From positions 4,650,001-4,714,000 of the forward strand of contig NZ_CP139986.1 of the NCBI RefSeq assembly GCF_034424175.1: a stretch of DNA of 64,000 bases, given 5' to 3'. How positions within the stretch are numbered: the first letter of the stretch is position 1; every line of letters begins with the position of its first letter. The translations under genes and the position numbers were made by a program. The DNA is from Kluyvera intermedia (lineage in GTDB: Bacteria > Pseudomonadota > Gammaproteobacteria > Enterobacterales > Enterobacteriaceae). Below are positions 8,731 to 18,317 of the stretch, one piece after another. Below the pieces are notes generated by a model. That model was not told the origin of the DNA. It ran no database searches and saw only the letters and a program-made list of their open reading frames with translations.

Positions 8731-11700
8731 ATGTTACATCAGAATAGATATTCTCGAATTGCATTGGCTGTATCGGCCGCATTAGCTACTTTCGCACTCC
8801 CGGTTCATGCGGCACGTATTGATTTTGATTCCTTACCCTCAAGTGGCCTGGTATCCGACCTGCCCGCTGAGTTACGTGTGCTAATCCCTGCAACAGCCAA
8901 CGCCAGTTATCAAAAAAACAACGGTAACCCTAACTATATCTATCAATATGACCCAGGCAATATTCAAATTTACGGTAATAACGTTACCTTAAATGGTCCC
9001 GGCGCAGAGGCCTTTGAGCATTCTCTAATGGTTCTTCGTAATTCAACCTCGGGGAGCGCAGGTGTTGTTTTGGGTGATGACCTGACAATTTATACTAAGT
9101 CGAAAATCTCAACAAATGATGGAAAAGATGTTGATGGGATCCGTACTCATGGCACTAACACCCCAGATAACCCAATATTTATCATCACCGGTGACCGTAC
9201 GAAAATCTACGTTAATGGATACAGTGGAGATGGCATTAACGCTGGATACAGTAGTTATAGCCAGGGTTATCTTGGTTCAGCCAATATTTACGTTGGCGAT
9301 GAATTATATATTGAAACCACGGGATTCCAGGGACGTGGTATTTCCGCTAACGCCATGAAAAACGCTTCGGTGGTCAAAAACAATATTATTGTTGGCGATA
9401 AAGCTCACATTGTCACACGCGGTAATAGTGCCGAAGGGGTACGCACAAGCCAGAACGGAGCATATGTACGCCTCGGTGATAACACGACCATTGAAACCTA
9501 TGGGACGAGTTCACATGGCCTCTATGCTGCCAGCCTTTCAACGATTGATCTTGGAAAATATACAACCATCACAACCGATCAGAGTCGGGCATACGGAATG
9601 TATGTCTCCAATGGCACTGTGAACCTGGATGAACACGCCTCCATCAAAACAAACGGCATTGATGGTCACGGCATTTATTCCTATGGGGCAACAGGGGTGG
9701 CTAACGTGGGCGAAAATTCCGCTATTTTCACCCAAGGCTCTGGTGCTCACGGTGTATACGCCTATAGCTCTGGGACGGTCAACCTCGCAAATAACATCAG
9801 CATAGCGGCCAACAGCGCGGAAAAATCCGCCTCTAAAGCTCCAGCGGGTTTGTATGCGATATCACGCGGTAAGATTAATTTAGCCGGCAACACAACCCTC
9901 ACCATGGCTGGCAATAACGACAGCCAAAGCTACGCGATTCTCGCGGAAAGCGGAGGGATGGTTGATGGCTCGGCGGGTGGGCAACTCAATATTAAGGGCG
10001 ATTTACTCGCTGCCGGTGCGATTGCAGCTACCAGCTCATTACCTTTGCAAAACAGCGCCATTACGCTGAACATGACGAATGAATCGATATGGAACGGAGC
10101 CTCATACATCACCAGCACAGCAGCCGGAACGGGCAATATTTCCGTATCAATGACCGATGCAACCTGGAATATGAGCAATAGCTCAACCCTCACTCACCTG
10201 ATGCTAAATTCAGGCAGTATCGTCAATTTCCAACACGTCGATCCTGATAGCTGGCAGACGCTAACAATCAACGAAGATTTCACAGGAGATGGCGGCAGGC
10301 TGGTCTTTAATACCGTGCTTTACAATGACGTTTCGGAAACGGATAAGCTTATCGTTAACGGCAATACTGCCGGTAATGCCCTGGTTGCCGTAAGGAATAT
10401 TGGCGGCAATGGCGCACAAACCGTTGAGGGGATTGAAATCATCAGCGTTGGAGGTCAATCAGACGGTGTATTTGAAAAAGAGGGGCGCATTGTTGCAGGC
10501 GGCTACGACTATAACGTTGTACAAAAAGGAAATAACTGGTATCTGACGAGTCTTCTGGAACCGACGGATCCAGTCGACCCACCACCGCCGGACCCGGTCG
10601 ACCCACCGCCGCCAGACCCGGTTGACCCGCCACCACCAGACCCGGTCGACCCACCACCGCCGGACCCGGTTGACCCGCCGCCACCAGACCCGGTCGACCC
10701 GCCACCGCCGGACCCAGTTGACCCAGTTGACCCAGTTGACCCAGTTGACCCAGTTGACCCGGTCGACCCACAGGATCCTGTTGACCCGACTCCTCCGGTG
10801 CCACCAGCACTTCCAGGAGAGCATCAATATCGTCCTGAATATGGTAGCTATATGGCAAACAACTATGCCGCGAATACCATGTTCATCACCCGTCTTCACG
10901 ATCGTCTGGGTGAAACACAGTACACCGACATGCTCACCGGAGAAAAAAAGGTGACTAGCCTATGGCTTCGTAATGTTGGGGGACATACGCGCTTTAAGGA
11001 TGCTTCAGGTCGGTTAAGTACACAAAGTAATCGTTACGTGATGCAGTTGGGTGGCGATATTGCCCAGTGGAGTTCGGATGGTTTAGATCGTTGGCATGTT
11101 GGGGCAATGGCGGGTTACGGCAACAGCCGAAGCAGAACAGAGTCCAGCCTGACGCAATATCGCTCACGTGGACAAGTGACGGGCTACAGCGTCGGTCTAT
11201 ACGGCACCTGGTACGCTAACGAGACGGATAAAACGGGAACTTACGTCGATACGTGGGCTCTGTATAACTGGTTTGATAACAAAGTGATGGGTGAGCATTT
11301 AGCCACGGAGAAATATAAATCCAGCGGTATTACGGCATCCATTGAGGCGGGTTACAGCTTCAAAGTGTCGGAAAATGAACGCAACAGTTACTGGATTCAA
11401 CCCAAAGCGCAGGTTATCTGGATGGATGTACAAGCTGATAGCCATCGCGAAGCCAATGGTACTCAGGTGAAAGATAAGACTGACGGTAACGTGATGACGC
11501 GTCTCGGTGTGAAAGCTTATATCAACGGGCATCACCCTATCGATGATGGTAAATCGCGTGAGTTCCAGCCATTCATTGAGGCCAACTGGATCCATAACAC
11601 GCAGATGACGCGGGTGAAAATGGACGATGTTAGCAATGAAATGCATGGCGCTAAGAATATCGGCGAGCTGAAACTGGGTGTCGAAGGGCAGATTACGCCA

Positions 11701-11793
11701 CGCTTGAATATGTGGGGTAACGTTGCTCAGCAGATTGGGGATAAAGGCTACAGTGATACGCAGGGAATGCTGGGCGTTAAATACAGCTTCTGA
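8731..11793 (+). CDS. Autotransporter adhesin (type Va) with Pro/Asp repeat stalk
   Basis: 1020 residues. A signal peptide of about 27 residues ends in VHA before ARIDFD. The passenger (about 28-560) is built of short repeats with GxGIY/GVYAY/GLYAAS-type turns and TI-rungs, the pattern of a right-handed beta-helix like pertactin and AIDA. A low-complexity linker of DPVDPPPP and DPV units covers about 613-690. The C-terminal ~260 residues form the 12-strand translocator barrel, ending LGVKYSF with the terminal aromatic needed for BAM insertion. Start: ATG 8 nt after AAGGAAGGAGG. It stands alone with its own terminator. Binding target and exact family member are unknown. Confidence 0.93.
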   Translation: MLHQNRYSRIALAVSAALATFALPVHAARIDFDSLPSSGLVSDLPAELRVLIPATANASYQKNNGNPNYIYQYDPGNIQIYGNNVTLNGPGAEAFEHSLMVLRNSTSGSAGVVLGDDLTIYTKSKISTNDGKDVDGIRTHGTNTPDNPIFIITGDRTKIYVNGYSGDGINAGYSSYSQGYLGSANIYVGDELYIETTGFQGRGISANAMKNASVVKNNIIVGDKAHIVTRGNSAEGVRTSQNGAYVRLGDNTTIETYGTSSHGLYAASLSTIDLGKYTTITTDQSRAYGMYVSNGTVNLDEHASIKTNGIDGHGIYSYGATGVANVGENSAIFTQGSGAHGVYAYSSGTVNLANNISIAANSAEKSASKAPAGLYAISRGKINLAGNTTLTMAGNNDSQSYAILAESGGMVDGSAGGQLNIKGDLLAAGAIAATSSLPLQNSAITLNMTNESIWNGASYITSTAAGTGNISVSMTDATWNMSNSSTLTHLMLNSGSIVNFQHVDPDSWQTLTINEDFTGDGGRLVFNTVLYNDVSETDKLIVNGNTAGNALVAVRNIGGNGAQTVEGIEIISVGGQSDGVFEKEGRIVAGGYDYNVVQKGNNWYLTSLLEPTDPVDPPPPDPVDPPPPDPVDPPPPDPVDPPPPDPVDPPPPDPVDPPPPDPVDPVDPVDPVDPVDPVDPQDPVDPTPPVPPALPGEHQYRPEYGSYMANNYAANTMFITRLHDRLGETQYTDMLTGEKKVTSLWLRNVGGHTRFKDASGRLSTQSNRYVMQLGGDIAQWSSDGLDRWHVGAMAGYGNSRSRTESSLTQYRSRGQVTGYSVGLYGTWYANETDKTGTYVDTWALYNWFDNKVMGEHLATEKYKSSGITASIEAGYSFKVSENERNSYWIQPKAQVIWMDVQADSHREANGTQVKDKTDGNVMTRLGVKAYINGHHPIDDGKSREFQPFIEANWIHNTQMTRVKMDDVSNEMHGAKNIGELKLGVEGQITPRLNMWGNVAQQIGDKGYSDTQGMLGVKYSF
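10567..10790 (+). repeat. In-frame tandem repeats (24-bp and 9-bp units) in the autotransporter linker
   Basis: About six copies of a 24-bp unit encoding DPVDPPPP are followed by about six copies of a 9-bp unit encoding DPV, five of them identical at the DNA level (CCAGTTGAC). Both unit lengths are multiples of three, so slippage would change stalk length without breaking the frame. Confidence 0.95.
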
Positions 11794-11812
11794 ATTTCAA
11801 CCTAAGTAAATT

Positions 11813-11846
11813 AAAACGCCTGGCGATCATCATCAGGCGTTTTTTT
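11813..11846 (+). terminator. Terminator of the autotransporter gene
   Basis: Stem ACGCCTG / CAGGCGT with a short AT-rich loop and a run of seven T, 20 nt after the stop codon. Confidence 0.85.
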
Positions 11847-11866
11847 GCACACTCTCAGCGGAAGGC

Positions 11867-11898
11867 AAAAAAAAGCCGCTGATAATCAGCGGCTTTTC
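11867..11898 (-). terminator. Terminator of typA (near-symmetric, possibly bidirectional)
   Basis: Stem AAAAGCCGCT / AGCGGCTTTT with a 7-nt loop. Read on the minus strand it ends in eight T, so it mainly ends typA; the four T on the plus side could back up the autotransporter terminator. Confidence 0.88.
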
Positions 11899-11915
11899 AC
11901 CATCAAAGACGATAA

Positions 11916-13739
11916 TTAGTCTTCTTTTGGACCACGGCTTGCGCGTTTACGATCGTTTTCAGTCAGGTGACGTTTACGGATACGGATAGAAATTGGAGTC
12001 ACTTCTACCAGTTCGTCGTCATCGATGAATTCCAGAGCCTGTTCCAGCGTCATTTTCTGAGCAGGAACCAGCGTGGTGGCTTCATCAGTACCGGAAGCAC
12101 GCATGTTGGTCAGTTTCTTACCGGTCAGGCAGTTTACAGTCAGGTCGTTAGAACGACTGTGAATACCGATGATCTGGCCTTCATAAACTTCTGCACCGTG
12201 ACCCAGGAACAGCTTACCGCGGTCCTGCAGGCTGAACAGTGCGAACGCAACTGCTTTACCCTGGCCGTTGGAAATCAGTACGCCGTTCTGACGCTGGCCA
12301 ACTTCGCCTGGACGAACGTCGTCGTAGTGGCTGAAGGTGGAGTACAGCAGACCAGTACCGGAAGTCATGGTCATGAATTCTGAACGGAAGCCGATCAGAC
12401 CACGGCTTGGGATCACGTAGTCAAGACGTACGCGGCCTTTACCGTCTGGATTCATGTTTTTCAGGTCGCCTTTACGCTCACCCAGTGCCTGCATAACAGA
12501 ACCCTGGTGCTGCTCTTCGACGTCCAGCGTTACGTTTTCGAATGGCTCTTGTTTACGGCCATCGATCTCGCGGAAGATAACTTTCGGACGGGAAACCGCC
12601 ATCTCGAAACCTTCACGACGCATGTTTTCAATCAGAACGGACAGGTGCAGTTCGCCACGACCAGAAACGCGGAATGCGTCAGCATCCGGAGTCTCTTCAA
12701 CGCGCAGCGCAACGTTGTGTACCAGCTCTTTTTTCAGACGGTCAAGGATCTGACGAGAAGTAACGTACTTACCTTCTTTACCACAGAATGGTGAAGTGTT
12801 GACGTTAAAGAACATGGTTACAGTTGGTTCATCAACAGACAGCGCTGGCAGCGCTTCAACATTCTGCGGGTCGCAGATGGTGTCAGAGATGTTCAACTCA
12901 CCCAGACCAGTGATCGCGATGATATCGCCAGCTTCCGCCAGGTCGCTATCGATACGTTCCAGACCCAGGTGGGTCAGGACTTTACCGACTTTACCGTTAC
13001 GGGTTTTGCCTTCGCTATCAATGATAGTGATCTGCTGGTTTGGTTTCACTTTACCGCGTTTGATACGGCCGATACCGATAACACCAACGTAGTTGTTGTA
13101 GTCCAGCTGGGAGATTTGCATCTGCAGCGGGCCATCCAGGTCTACGTCTGGAGCTGGTACATGGTCGATAATCGCCTGGTATAGCGGAGTCATATCTTCC
13201 GCCATATCTGCGTGATCAACGCCAGCAATACCATTCAGCGCAGATGCGTAAATGATAGGGAAGTCCAGCTGTTCGTCGGTCGCGTCGAGGTTAACGAACA
13301 GGTCAAATACCTGGTCAACAACCCAATCAGGACGTGCGCCTGGACGGTCAACTTTGTTGATAACAACAATTGGCTTCAAGCCGTGAGCAAATGCTTTTTT
13401 GGTCACGAAGCGCGTCTGCGGCATCGGGCCATCCATTGCATCAACAACCAGCAGCACGGAGTCTACCATGGACATGACGCGCTCAACTTCACCACCGAAG
13501 TCTGCGTGGCCTGGGGTATCAACGATGTTGATACGGTAATCATTCCATTTGATTGCGGTGTTTTTCGCGAGGATGGTAATCCCACGCTCTTTCTCCAAAT
13601 CGTTGGAGTCCATCACACGCTCTTGTGTTTCAGCACGCGCATCAAACGTACCGGATTGCTGGAGCAGCTTATCAACCAGGGTAGTCTTACCATGGTCAAC
13701 GTGCGCGATGATGGCGATGTTACGCAAATTTTCGATCAC
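11916..13739 (-). CDS. typA: Ribosome-associated translational GTPase BipA/TypA
   Basis: 607 residues, the E. coli length. It is an EF-G-like GTPase that assists 50S assembly at low temperature and stress responses. G1 is AHVDHGKTT (about 11-19), G3 DTPGHADF, G4 NKVD; these are followed by the beta-barrel, EF-G III/V-like domains and the BipA-specific C-terminal domain. The start is GTG, as in E. coli, with GAGG upstream. It is divergent from glnA across a 379-nt regulatory region. Confidence 0.97.
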   Translation of the reverse strand: MIENLRNIAIIAHVDHGKTTLVDKLLQQSGTFDARAETQERVMDSNDLEKERGITILAKNTAIKWNDYRINIVDTPGHADFGGEVERVMSMVDSVLLVVDAMDGPMPQTRFVTKKAFAHGLKPIVVINKVDRPGARPDWVVDQVFDLFVNLDATDEQLDFPIIYASALNGIAGVDHADMAEDMTPLYQAIIDHVPAPDVDLDGPLQMQISQLDYNNYVGVIGIGRIKRGKVKPNQQITIIDSEGKTRNGKVGKVLTHLGLERIDSDLAEAGDIIAITGLGELNISDTICDPQNVEALPALSVDEPTVTMFFNVNTSPFCGKEGKYVTSRQILDRLKKELVHNVALRVEETPDADAFRVSGRGELHLSVLIENMRREGFEMAVSRPKVIFREIDGRKQEPFENVTLDVEEQHQGSVMQALGERKGDLKNMNPDGKGRVRLDYVIPSRGLIGFRSEFMTMTSGTGLLYSTFSHYDDVRPGEVGQRQNGVLISNGQGKAVAFALFSLQDRGKLFLGHGAEVYEGQIIGIHSRSNDLTVNCLTGKKLTNMRASGTDEATTLVPAQKMTLEQALEFIDDDELVEVTPISIRIRKRHLTENDRKRASRGPKED

Positions 13740-13845
13740 AACTTTGCCTCGGGCATTAGAAATAGCGCGTTATTGTACACGGATTAATCGCACTACAAAA
13801 CAGGATCACAGAGATCCTCCGCAAACAAGTATTGCAGAGTTTCTT

Positions 13846-13861
13846 TGTGATCGCTTTCACG
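13846..13861 (+). promoter_or_regulatory. Probable CRP site of glnAp1
   Basis: TGTGATCGCTTTCACG matches the CRP consensus in 8 of 10 half-site positions. It lies upstream of the NtrC sites, where E. coli has the CRP-dependent sigma-70 promoter glnAp1. Confidence 0.65.
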
Positions 13862-13890
13862 GAGCATAAAAAGGGCACCTAATCACAATT

Positions 13891-13938
13891 TGCACCAATA
13901 TGGTGCTCAACAATCACAGGTAAGCACTATAATGGTGC
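13891..13938 (+). promoter_or_regulatory. Paired high-affinity NtrC enhancer sites of glnA
   Basis: Two palindromes: TGCACCAATATGGTGC beginning at 13891 and AGCACTATAATGGTGC beginning at 13923. They are 32 bp apart, three helical turns, as in the E. coli glnA enhancer. A further degenerate copy lies at 13965-13979 (TTGCACTATGGTGC), matching the weaker proximal sites. Confidence 0.88.
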
Positions 13939-14011
13939 AAAGAAGCTATCGTGGTGCATCCCTTTTGCACTATGGTGCGCATGATAACGCCTTTTGGGGG
14001 TAATTTAAAAG

Positions 14012-14029
14012 TTGGCACAGATTTCGCTT
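14012..14029 (+). promoter_or_regulatory. Sigma-54 promoter glnAp2
   Basis: TTGGCACAGATTTCGCTT has the GG and GC dinucleotides with correct spacing and is the same as the E. coli glnAp2 core. It drives glnALG under nitrogen limitation when NtrC-P binds the enhancer about 100 bp upstream. Confidence 0.93.
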
Positions 14030-14118
14030 TATATTTTTTAGGGCAACAACGCCACTTTATGCAGTGATAGAAGACCTCGTTACCACGACGACAATGATAA
14101 ATCCGGGAGATGTTAAGT

Positions 14119-15528
14119 ATGTCCGCTGAACACGTTTTGACGATGCTGAATGAGCACGAAGTGAAGTTTGTCGATTTGCGCTTCACCGATACCAAAGGTA
14201 AAGAACAGCACGTCACGATCCCTGCTCATCAGGTAAATGCCGAATTCTTTGAAGAAGGCAAAATGTTTGACGGCTCCTCAATTGGCGGCTGGAAAGGCAT
14301 TAACGAATCCGACATGGTGCTGATGCCAGACGCATCTACCGCTCTCATCGACCCGTTCTTTGAAGAGTCTACCCTGATTATTCGTTGCGACATCCTGGAA
14401 CCAGGTACGCTGCAGGGCTACGACCGTGACCCACGCTCCATCGCGAAACGCGCTGAAGAATACCTGCGTTCTACCGGCATCGCGGACACCGTTCTGTTCG
14501 GGCCAGAGCCAGAATTCTTCCTGTTTGATGACATTCGTTTCGGCGCATCTATTTCCGGTTCTCACGTGGCTATCGATGATATCGAAGGCGCATGGAACTC
14601 TTCCACCAAATACGAAGGTGGTAACAAAGGTCACCGTCCAGGCGTGAAAGGCGGTTACTTCCCGGTTCCTCCGGTCGATTCTTCCCAGGACATCCGTTCT
14701 ACCATGTGTCTTATCATGGAAGAGATGGGCCTGGTTGTTGAAGCGCACCACCACGAAGTGGCAACCGCTGGCCAGAACGAAATCGCGACCCGCTTTAACA
14801 CCATGACCAAAAAAGCGGACGAAATTCAGATCTACAAATATGTGGTTCACAACGTTGCACACCGTTTCGGCAAAACCGCGACCTTCATGCCAAAACCAAT
14901 GTTTGGCGATAACGGTTCCGGTATGCACTGCCACATGTCTCTGTCCAAGAACGGCGTAAACCTGTTCTCCGGTGACAAGTATGCAGGTCTGTCCGAGCAG
15001 GCGCTGTTCTACATCGGTGGTGTTATCAAACACGCTAAAGCGATCAACGCCCTGGCGAACCCAACCACCAACTCCTACAAGCGTCTGGTCCCGGGTTACG
15101 AAGCACCGGTTATGCTGGCTTACTCTGCCCGTAACCGTTCTGCCTCTATCCGTATCCCAGTGGTTGCGTCTCCGAAAGCACGTCGTATCGAAGTGCGCTT
15201 CCCGGATCCAGCAGCTAACCCGTATCTGTGCTTTGCAGCACTGCTGATGGCCGGTCTTGATGGTATCAAGAACAAAATCCACCCAGGCGAAGCAATGGAC
15301 AAAAACCTGTACGATCTGCCTCCAGAAGAAGCAAAAGAGATCCCACAGGTTGCAGGCTCTCTGGAAGAAGCACTGAACGCGCTGGACGCAGACCGTGAAT
15401 TCCTGACAGCTGGCGGCGTATTCACTGATGAAGCTATCGACGCTTACATCGGTCTGCGTATCGAAGAAAACGACCGCGTACGCATGACGCCACACCCTGT
15501 AGAGTTTGAACTGTACTACAGCGTTTAA
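14119..15528 (+). CDS. glnA: Glutamine synthetase, type I
   Basis: 469 residues. It condenses glutamate, ammonia and ATP to glutamine as a dodecamer. It shows the GS signature FDGSSIGGW, the ATP-binding block KPMFGDNGSGMH, and the adenylylation loop NLYDLPPEE carrying the regulatory tyrosine near 398. An in-frame ATG three codons upstream (14110) is less likely, because MSAEHV aligns with the known mature N-terminus and GGGAG is well spaced for 14119. Controlled by glnAp1 and glnAp2 and followed by a terminator that partly isolates glnLG. Confidence 0.98.
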   Translation: MSAEHVLTMLNEHEVKFVDLRFTDTKGKEQHVTIPAHQVNAEFFEEGKMFDGSSIGGWKGINESDMVLMPDASTALIDPFFEESTLIIRCDILEPGTLQGYDRDPRSIAKRAEEYLRSTGIADTVLFGPEPEFFLFDDIRFGASISGSHVAIDDIEGAWNSSTKYEGGNKGHRPGVKGGYFPVPPVDSSQDIRSTMCLIMEEMGLVVEAHHHEVATAGQNEIATRFNTMTKKADEIQIYKYVVHNVAHRFGKTATFMPKPMFGDNGSGMHCHMSLSKNGVNLFSGDKYAGLSEQALFYIGGVIKHAKAINALANPTTNSYKRLVPGYEAPVMLAYSARNRSASIRIPVVASPKARRIEVRFPDPAANPYLCFAALLMAGLDGIKNKIHPGEAMDKNLYDLPPEEAKEIPQVAGSLEEALNALDADREFLTAGGVFTDEAIDAYIGLRIEENDRVRMTPHPVEFELYYSV

Positions 15529-15619
15529 TCGTTTTTGAGTTGTCCCATCCAGCTAACGTCGCGTCATGGTGAACCCACCTTGACGCAACACCCTGGAGTT
15601 GAGTTGCCGTGGAAGCTTT

Positions 15620-15647
15620 CAGCCCATCTCAGGATGGGCTTTTTTCT
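15620..15647 (+). terminator. glnA terminator (leaky, upstream of glnL)
   Basis: Stem AGCCCATC / GATGGGCT followed by six T. In E. coli some transcripts read through from glnA into glnLG; the same arrangement is visible here. Confidence 0.88.
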
Positions 15648-15664
15648 CCACCAACAACCTGAAC

Positions 15665-15712
15665 TTTCGCGCTTTTTAACCGTAAAAAGCTATAATGCAC
15701 TAAAACAGTGCA
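15665..15712 (+). promoter_or_regulatory. glnL promoter with overlapping NtrC operator
   Basis: The -10 TATAAT is at 15691-15696. It runs into the palindrome TGCACTAAAACAGTGCA at 15696-15712, an NtrC site placed to repress the promoter, as known for E. coli glnLp. Confidence 0.85.
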
Positions 15713-15734
15713 AGCCTTTTCAGGAGACTGCTAA

Positions 15735-16784
15735 ATGGCAACAGGCGCACTGCCCGATGCTGGGCAGATCCTCAATTCGTTAATCAACAGCATTTTATTA
15801 GTCGATGACGACCTCGCCGTTCATTACGCCAACCCGGCCGCACAACAGCTGCTGGCGCAGAGCGCGCGTAAACTTTTCGGCACACCGTTACCTGAACTGC
15901 TGAGCTATTTTTCGCTAAACATTGGCTTGATGCAGGAAAGTCTGCAAACCGGTCAGGGGTTTACTGATAACGAAGTGACGTTAGTCATCGACAGTCGTTC
16001 ACATATTCTCTCGCTTACCGCTCAGCGCCTGCCTGATGGATTTATCCTGCTGGAAATGGCGCCGATGGATAACCAACGCCGCCTGAGCCAGGAGCAGCTA
16101 CAGCACGCTCAGCAAATCGCTGCACGCGATCTGGTACGTGGGCTAGCCCATGAGATAAAAAACCCGCTGGGTGGCTTACGCGGCGCAGCACAGCTATTGA
16201 GTAAAGCCCTGCCTGACCCTGCATTGACTGAATACACCAATGTAATTATCGAACAGGCTGACCGTCTGCGTAATTTAGTGGACCGTCTGCTGGGGCCACA
16301 GCGTCCAGGAACTCACGTCAATGAGAGTATCCATAAGGTGGCGGAGCGGGTGGTGAAACTGGTCTCAATGGAGTTGCCGGATAATGTCACGCTAGTTCGC
16401 GACTACGATCCAAGTTTGCCGGAGCTTCCGCACGATCCAGACCAGATAGAGCAGGTTTTACTGAATATCGTGCGTAATGCACTTCAGGCTTTAGGGCCAG
16501 ACGGTGGTGAAATCGTTCTGCGAACGCGAACCGCATTTCAGCTCACGCTACACGGCGTGCGCTACCGCCTGGCTGCCAGAATTGACGTTGAAGATAACGG
16601 CCCCGGCATTCCATCACATTTACAAGATACGCTGTTCTACCCGATGGTCAGCGGCCGTGAAGGCGGTACCGGGCTGGGTCTGTCGATTGCGCGCAGCCTT
16701 ATCGATCAGCACTCCGGCAAAATTGAATTTACCAGTTGGCCGGGTCATACCGAGTTTTCGGTTTACCTGCCAATTAAAAAATAA
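15735..16784 (+). CDS. glnL: Nitrogen sensor histidine kinase NtrB
   Basis: 349 residues. A PAS domain (about 10-110) is followed by the dimerisation/phosphoacceptor helix with H139 in GLAHEIKNPLGG and an HATPase domain with NIVRNALQAL (N box), DNGPGIP (G1) and GGTGLGL (G2). It phosphorylates NtrC when nitrogen is limiting and acts as a phosphatase when bound by PII. No membrane segment. It ends 9 nt before glnG. Confidence 0.97.
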   Translation: MATGALPDAGQILNSLINSILLVDDDLAVHYANPAAQQLLAQSARKLFGTPLPELLSYFSLNIGLMQESLQTGQGFTDNEVTLVIDSRSHILSLTAQRLPDGFILLEMAPMDNQRRLSQEQLQHAQQIAARDLVRGLAHEIKNPLGGLRGAAQLLSKALPDPALTEYTNVIIEQADRLRNLVDRLLGPQRPGTHVNESIHKVAERVVKLVSMELPDNVTLVRDYDPSLPELPHDPDQIEQVLLNIVRNALQALGPDGGEIVLRTRTAFQLTLHGVRYRLAARIDVEDNGPGIPSHLQDTLFYPMVSGREGGTGLGLSIARSLIDQHSGKIEFTSWPGHTEFSVYLPIKK

Positions 16785-16793
16785 GGTGTGTTT

Positions 16794-18206
16794 ATGCAAC
16801 GAGGGATAGTCTGGGTCGTAGATGACGATAGCTCCATCCGTTGGGTGCTTGAACGCGCACTCTCTGGGGCGGGCCTCACCTGTACGACATTTGAGGGCGG
16901 GAAAGAGGTGCTTGATGCGCTGGCGACCAAAACGCCAGACGTGCTGATGTCCGATATTCGCATGCCGGGTATGGACGGTCTGGCGCTGCTCACGCAAATT
17001 AAACAGCGTCATCCGATGCTTCCGGTCATCATAATGACGGCACACTCCGATCTGGATGCCGCCGTGAGCGCCTATCAGCAAGGGGCATTTGATTACCTGC
17101 CAAAACCATTCGATATCGATGAAGCGGTGGCGCTCGTTGAACGCGCCATCAGCCATTATCAAGAACAGCAGCAGCCGCGCAATGTTCAGGTAAACGATCC
17201 CACTACCGATATCATTGGTGAAGCGCCAGCGATGCAGGATGTGTTTCGCATTATCGGTCGCCTCTCTCGCTCCTCAATAAGCGTCTTGATTAACGGTGAG
17301 TCCGGTACCGGGAAAGAGCTGGTTGCGCATGCCTTGCATCGCCACAGCCCACGCGTAAAAGCGCCGTTTATCGCACTGAATATGGCCGCGATACCGAAAG
17401 ACCTGATTGAGTCTGAACTGTTTGGCCACGAGAAAGGGGCCTTTACCGGCGCGAACACCGTACGCCAGGGGCGTTTTGAGCAAGCCGACGGGGGCACTTT
17501 GTTCCTCGATGAGATCGGTGACATGCCAATGGATGTACAGACCCGCCTGCTGCGCGTCCTGGCAGACGGGCAATTCTACCGCGTGGGTGGCTATGCCCCC
17601 GTAAAGGTGGATGTACGTATCATTGCCGCTACCCACCAGAATCTCGAACAGCGTGTCCAGGAAGGGAAATTCCGCGAGGATTTATTCCACCGCCTGAACG
17701 TCATTCGTGTCCATCTTCCACCGCTGCGCGAGCGTCGGGAAGACATCCCACGTCTGGCACACCATTTCCTACAGGTTGCCGCGCGTGAACTGGGTGTTGA
17801 AGCCAAATTACTGCATCCAGAAACGGAAGCCGCGTTAACTCGTCTGGCCTGGCCGGGCAACGTGCGTCAGCTTGAAAACACCTGTCGCTGGTTAACGGTG
17901 ATGGCAGCCGGACAAGAAGTTTTAATTCAGGATCTGCCAGGTGAACTGTTTGAAGCCAGCATGCCGGACAGCCCCGCAGCCGCTTCACTGCCGGACAGTT
18001 GGGCCACATTGCTGGCGCAGTGGGCCGACCGTGCTCTACGTTCCGGTCATCAAAACCTGCTGTCTGAAGCACAGCCGGAAATGGAACGCACGCTGCTGAC
18101 CACCGCGCTACGACATACTCAGGGGCATAAACAGGAAGCGGCTCGTCTGCTGGGCTGGGGGCGTAATACGCTCACCCGCAAGCTTAAAGAGCTGGGGATG
18201 GAGTGA
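16794..18206 (+). CDS. glnG: Nitrogen response regulator NtrC, sigma-54 activator
   Basis: 470 residues. The receiver domain has D54 (LMSDIRMPG) as phosphoacceptor. The AAA+ domain shows GESGTGKE (Walker A), GAFTGA (sigma-54 contact loop) and LFLDEIG (Walker B). The Fis-type C-terminal HTH is in QEAARLLGWGRNTLTRKL. Start: ATG at 16794 (MQRGIVW) agrees with E. coli; a GTG two codons earlier is possible but not favoured. Last gene of glnALG; a variable linker at about 385-400 differs most from E. coli. Confidence 0.97.
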   Translation: MQRGIVWVVDDDSSIRWVLERALSGAGLTCTTFEGGKEVLDALATKTPDVLMSDIRMPGMDGLALLTQIKQRHPMLPVIIMTAHSDLDAAVSAYQQGAFDYLPKPFDIDEAVALVERAISHYQEQQQPRNVQVNDPTTDIIGEAPAMQDVFRIIGRLSRSSISVLINGESGTGKELVAHALHRHSPRVKAPFIALNMAAIPKDLIESELFGHEKGAFTGANTVRQGRFEQADGGTLFLDEIGDMPMDVQTRLLRVLADGQFYRVGGYAPVKVDVRIIAATHQNLEQRVQEGKFREDLFHRLNVIRVHLPPLRERREDIPRLAHHFLQVAARELGVEAKLLHPETEAALTRLAWPGNVRQLENTCRWLTVMAAGQEVLIQDLPGELFEASMPDSPAAASLPDSWATLLAQWADRALRSGHQNLLSEAQPEMERTLLTTALRHTQGHKQEAARLLGWGRNTLTRKLKELGME

Positions 18207-18317
18207 CCTTCATGTAAAGTGTAAATATTGCTCGATTCGAGCAGATTGCTGCAATTTTGTACTTTACTGTTCCGATGAGTTAAGTATTATTCAGCCCGGA
18301 AATTCGAGGGGACGATA

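Noticed and set aside
10442..10899. Long antisense ORFs with VNWVNW or GQLGQLG repeats opposite the autotransporter linker
   Set aside because: They are the reverse-strand reading of the DPVDPPPP/DPV codon repeats; no ribosome site or family match.
14278..15495. 405-codon antisense ORF opposite glnA
   Set aside because: Codon-bias shadow of a highly expressed gene; composition is unlike a real protein (rich in C, H, W, Q, R) and there is no initiation signal.
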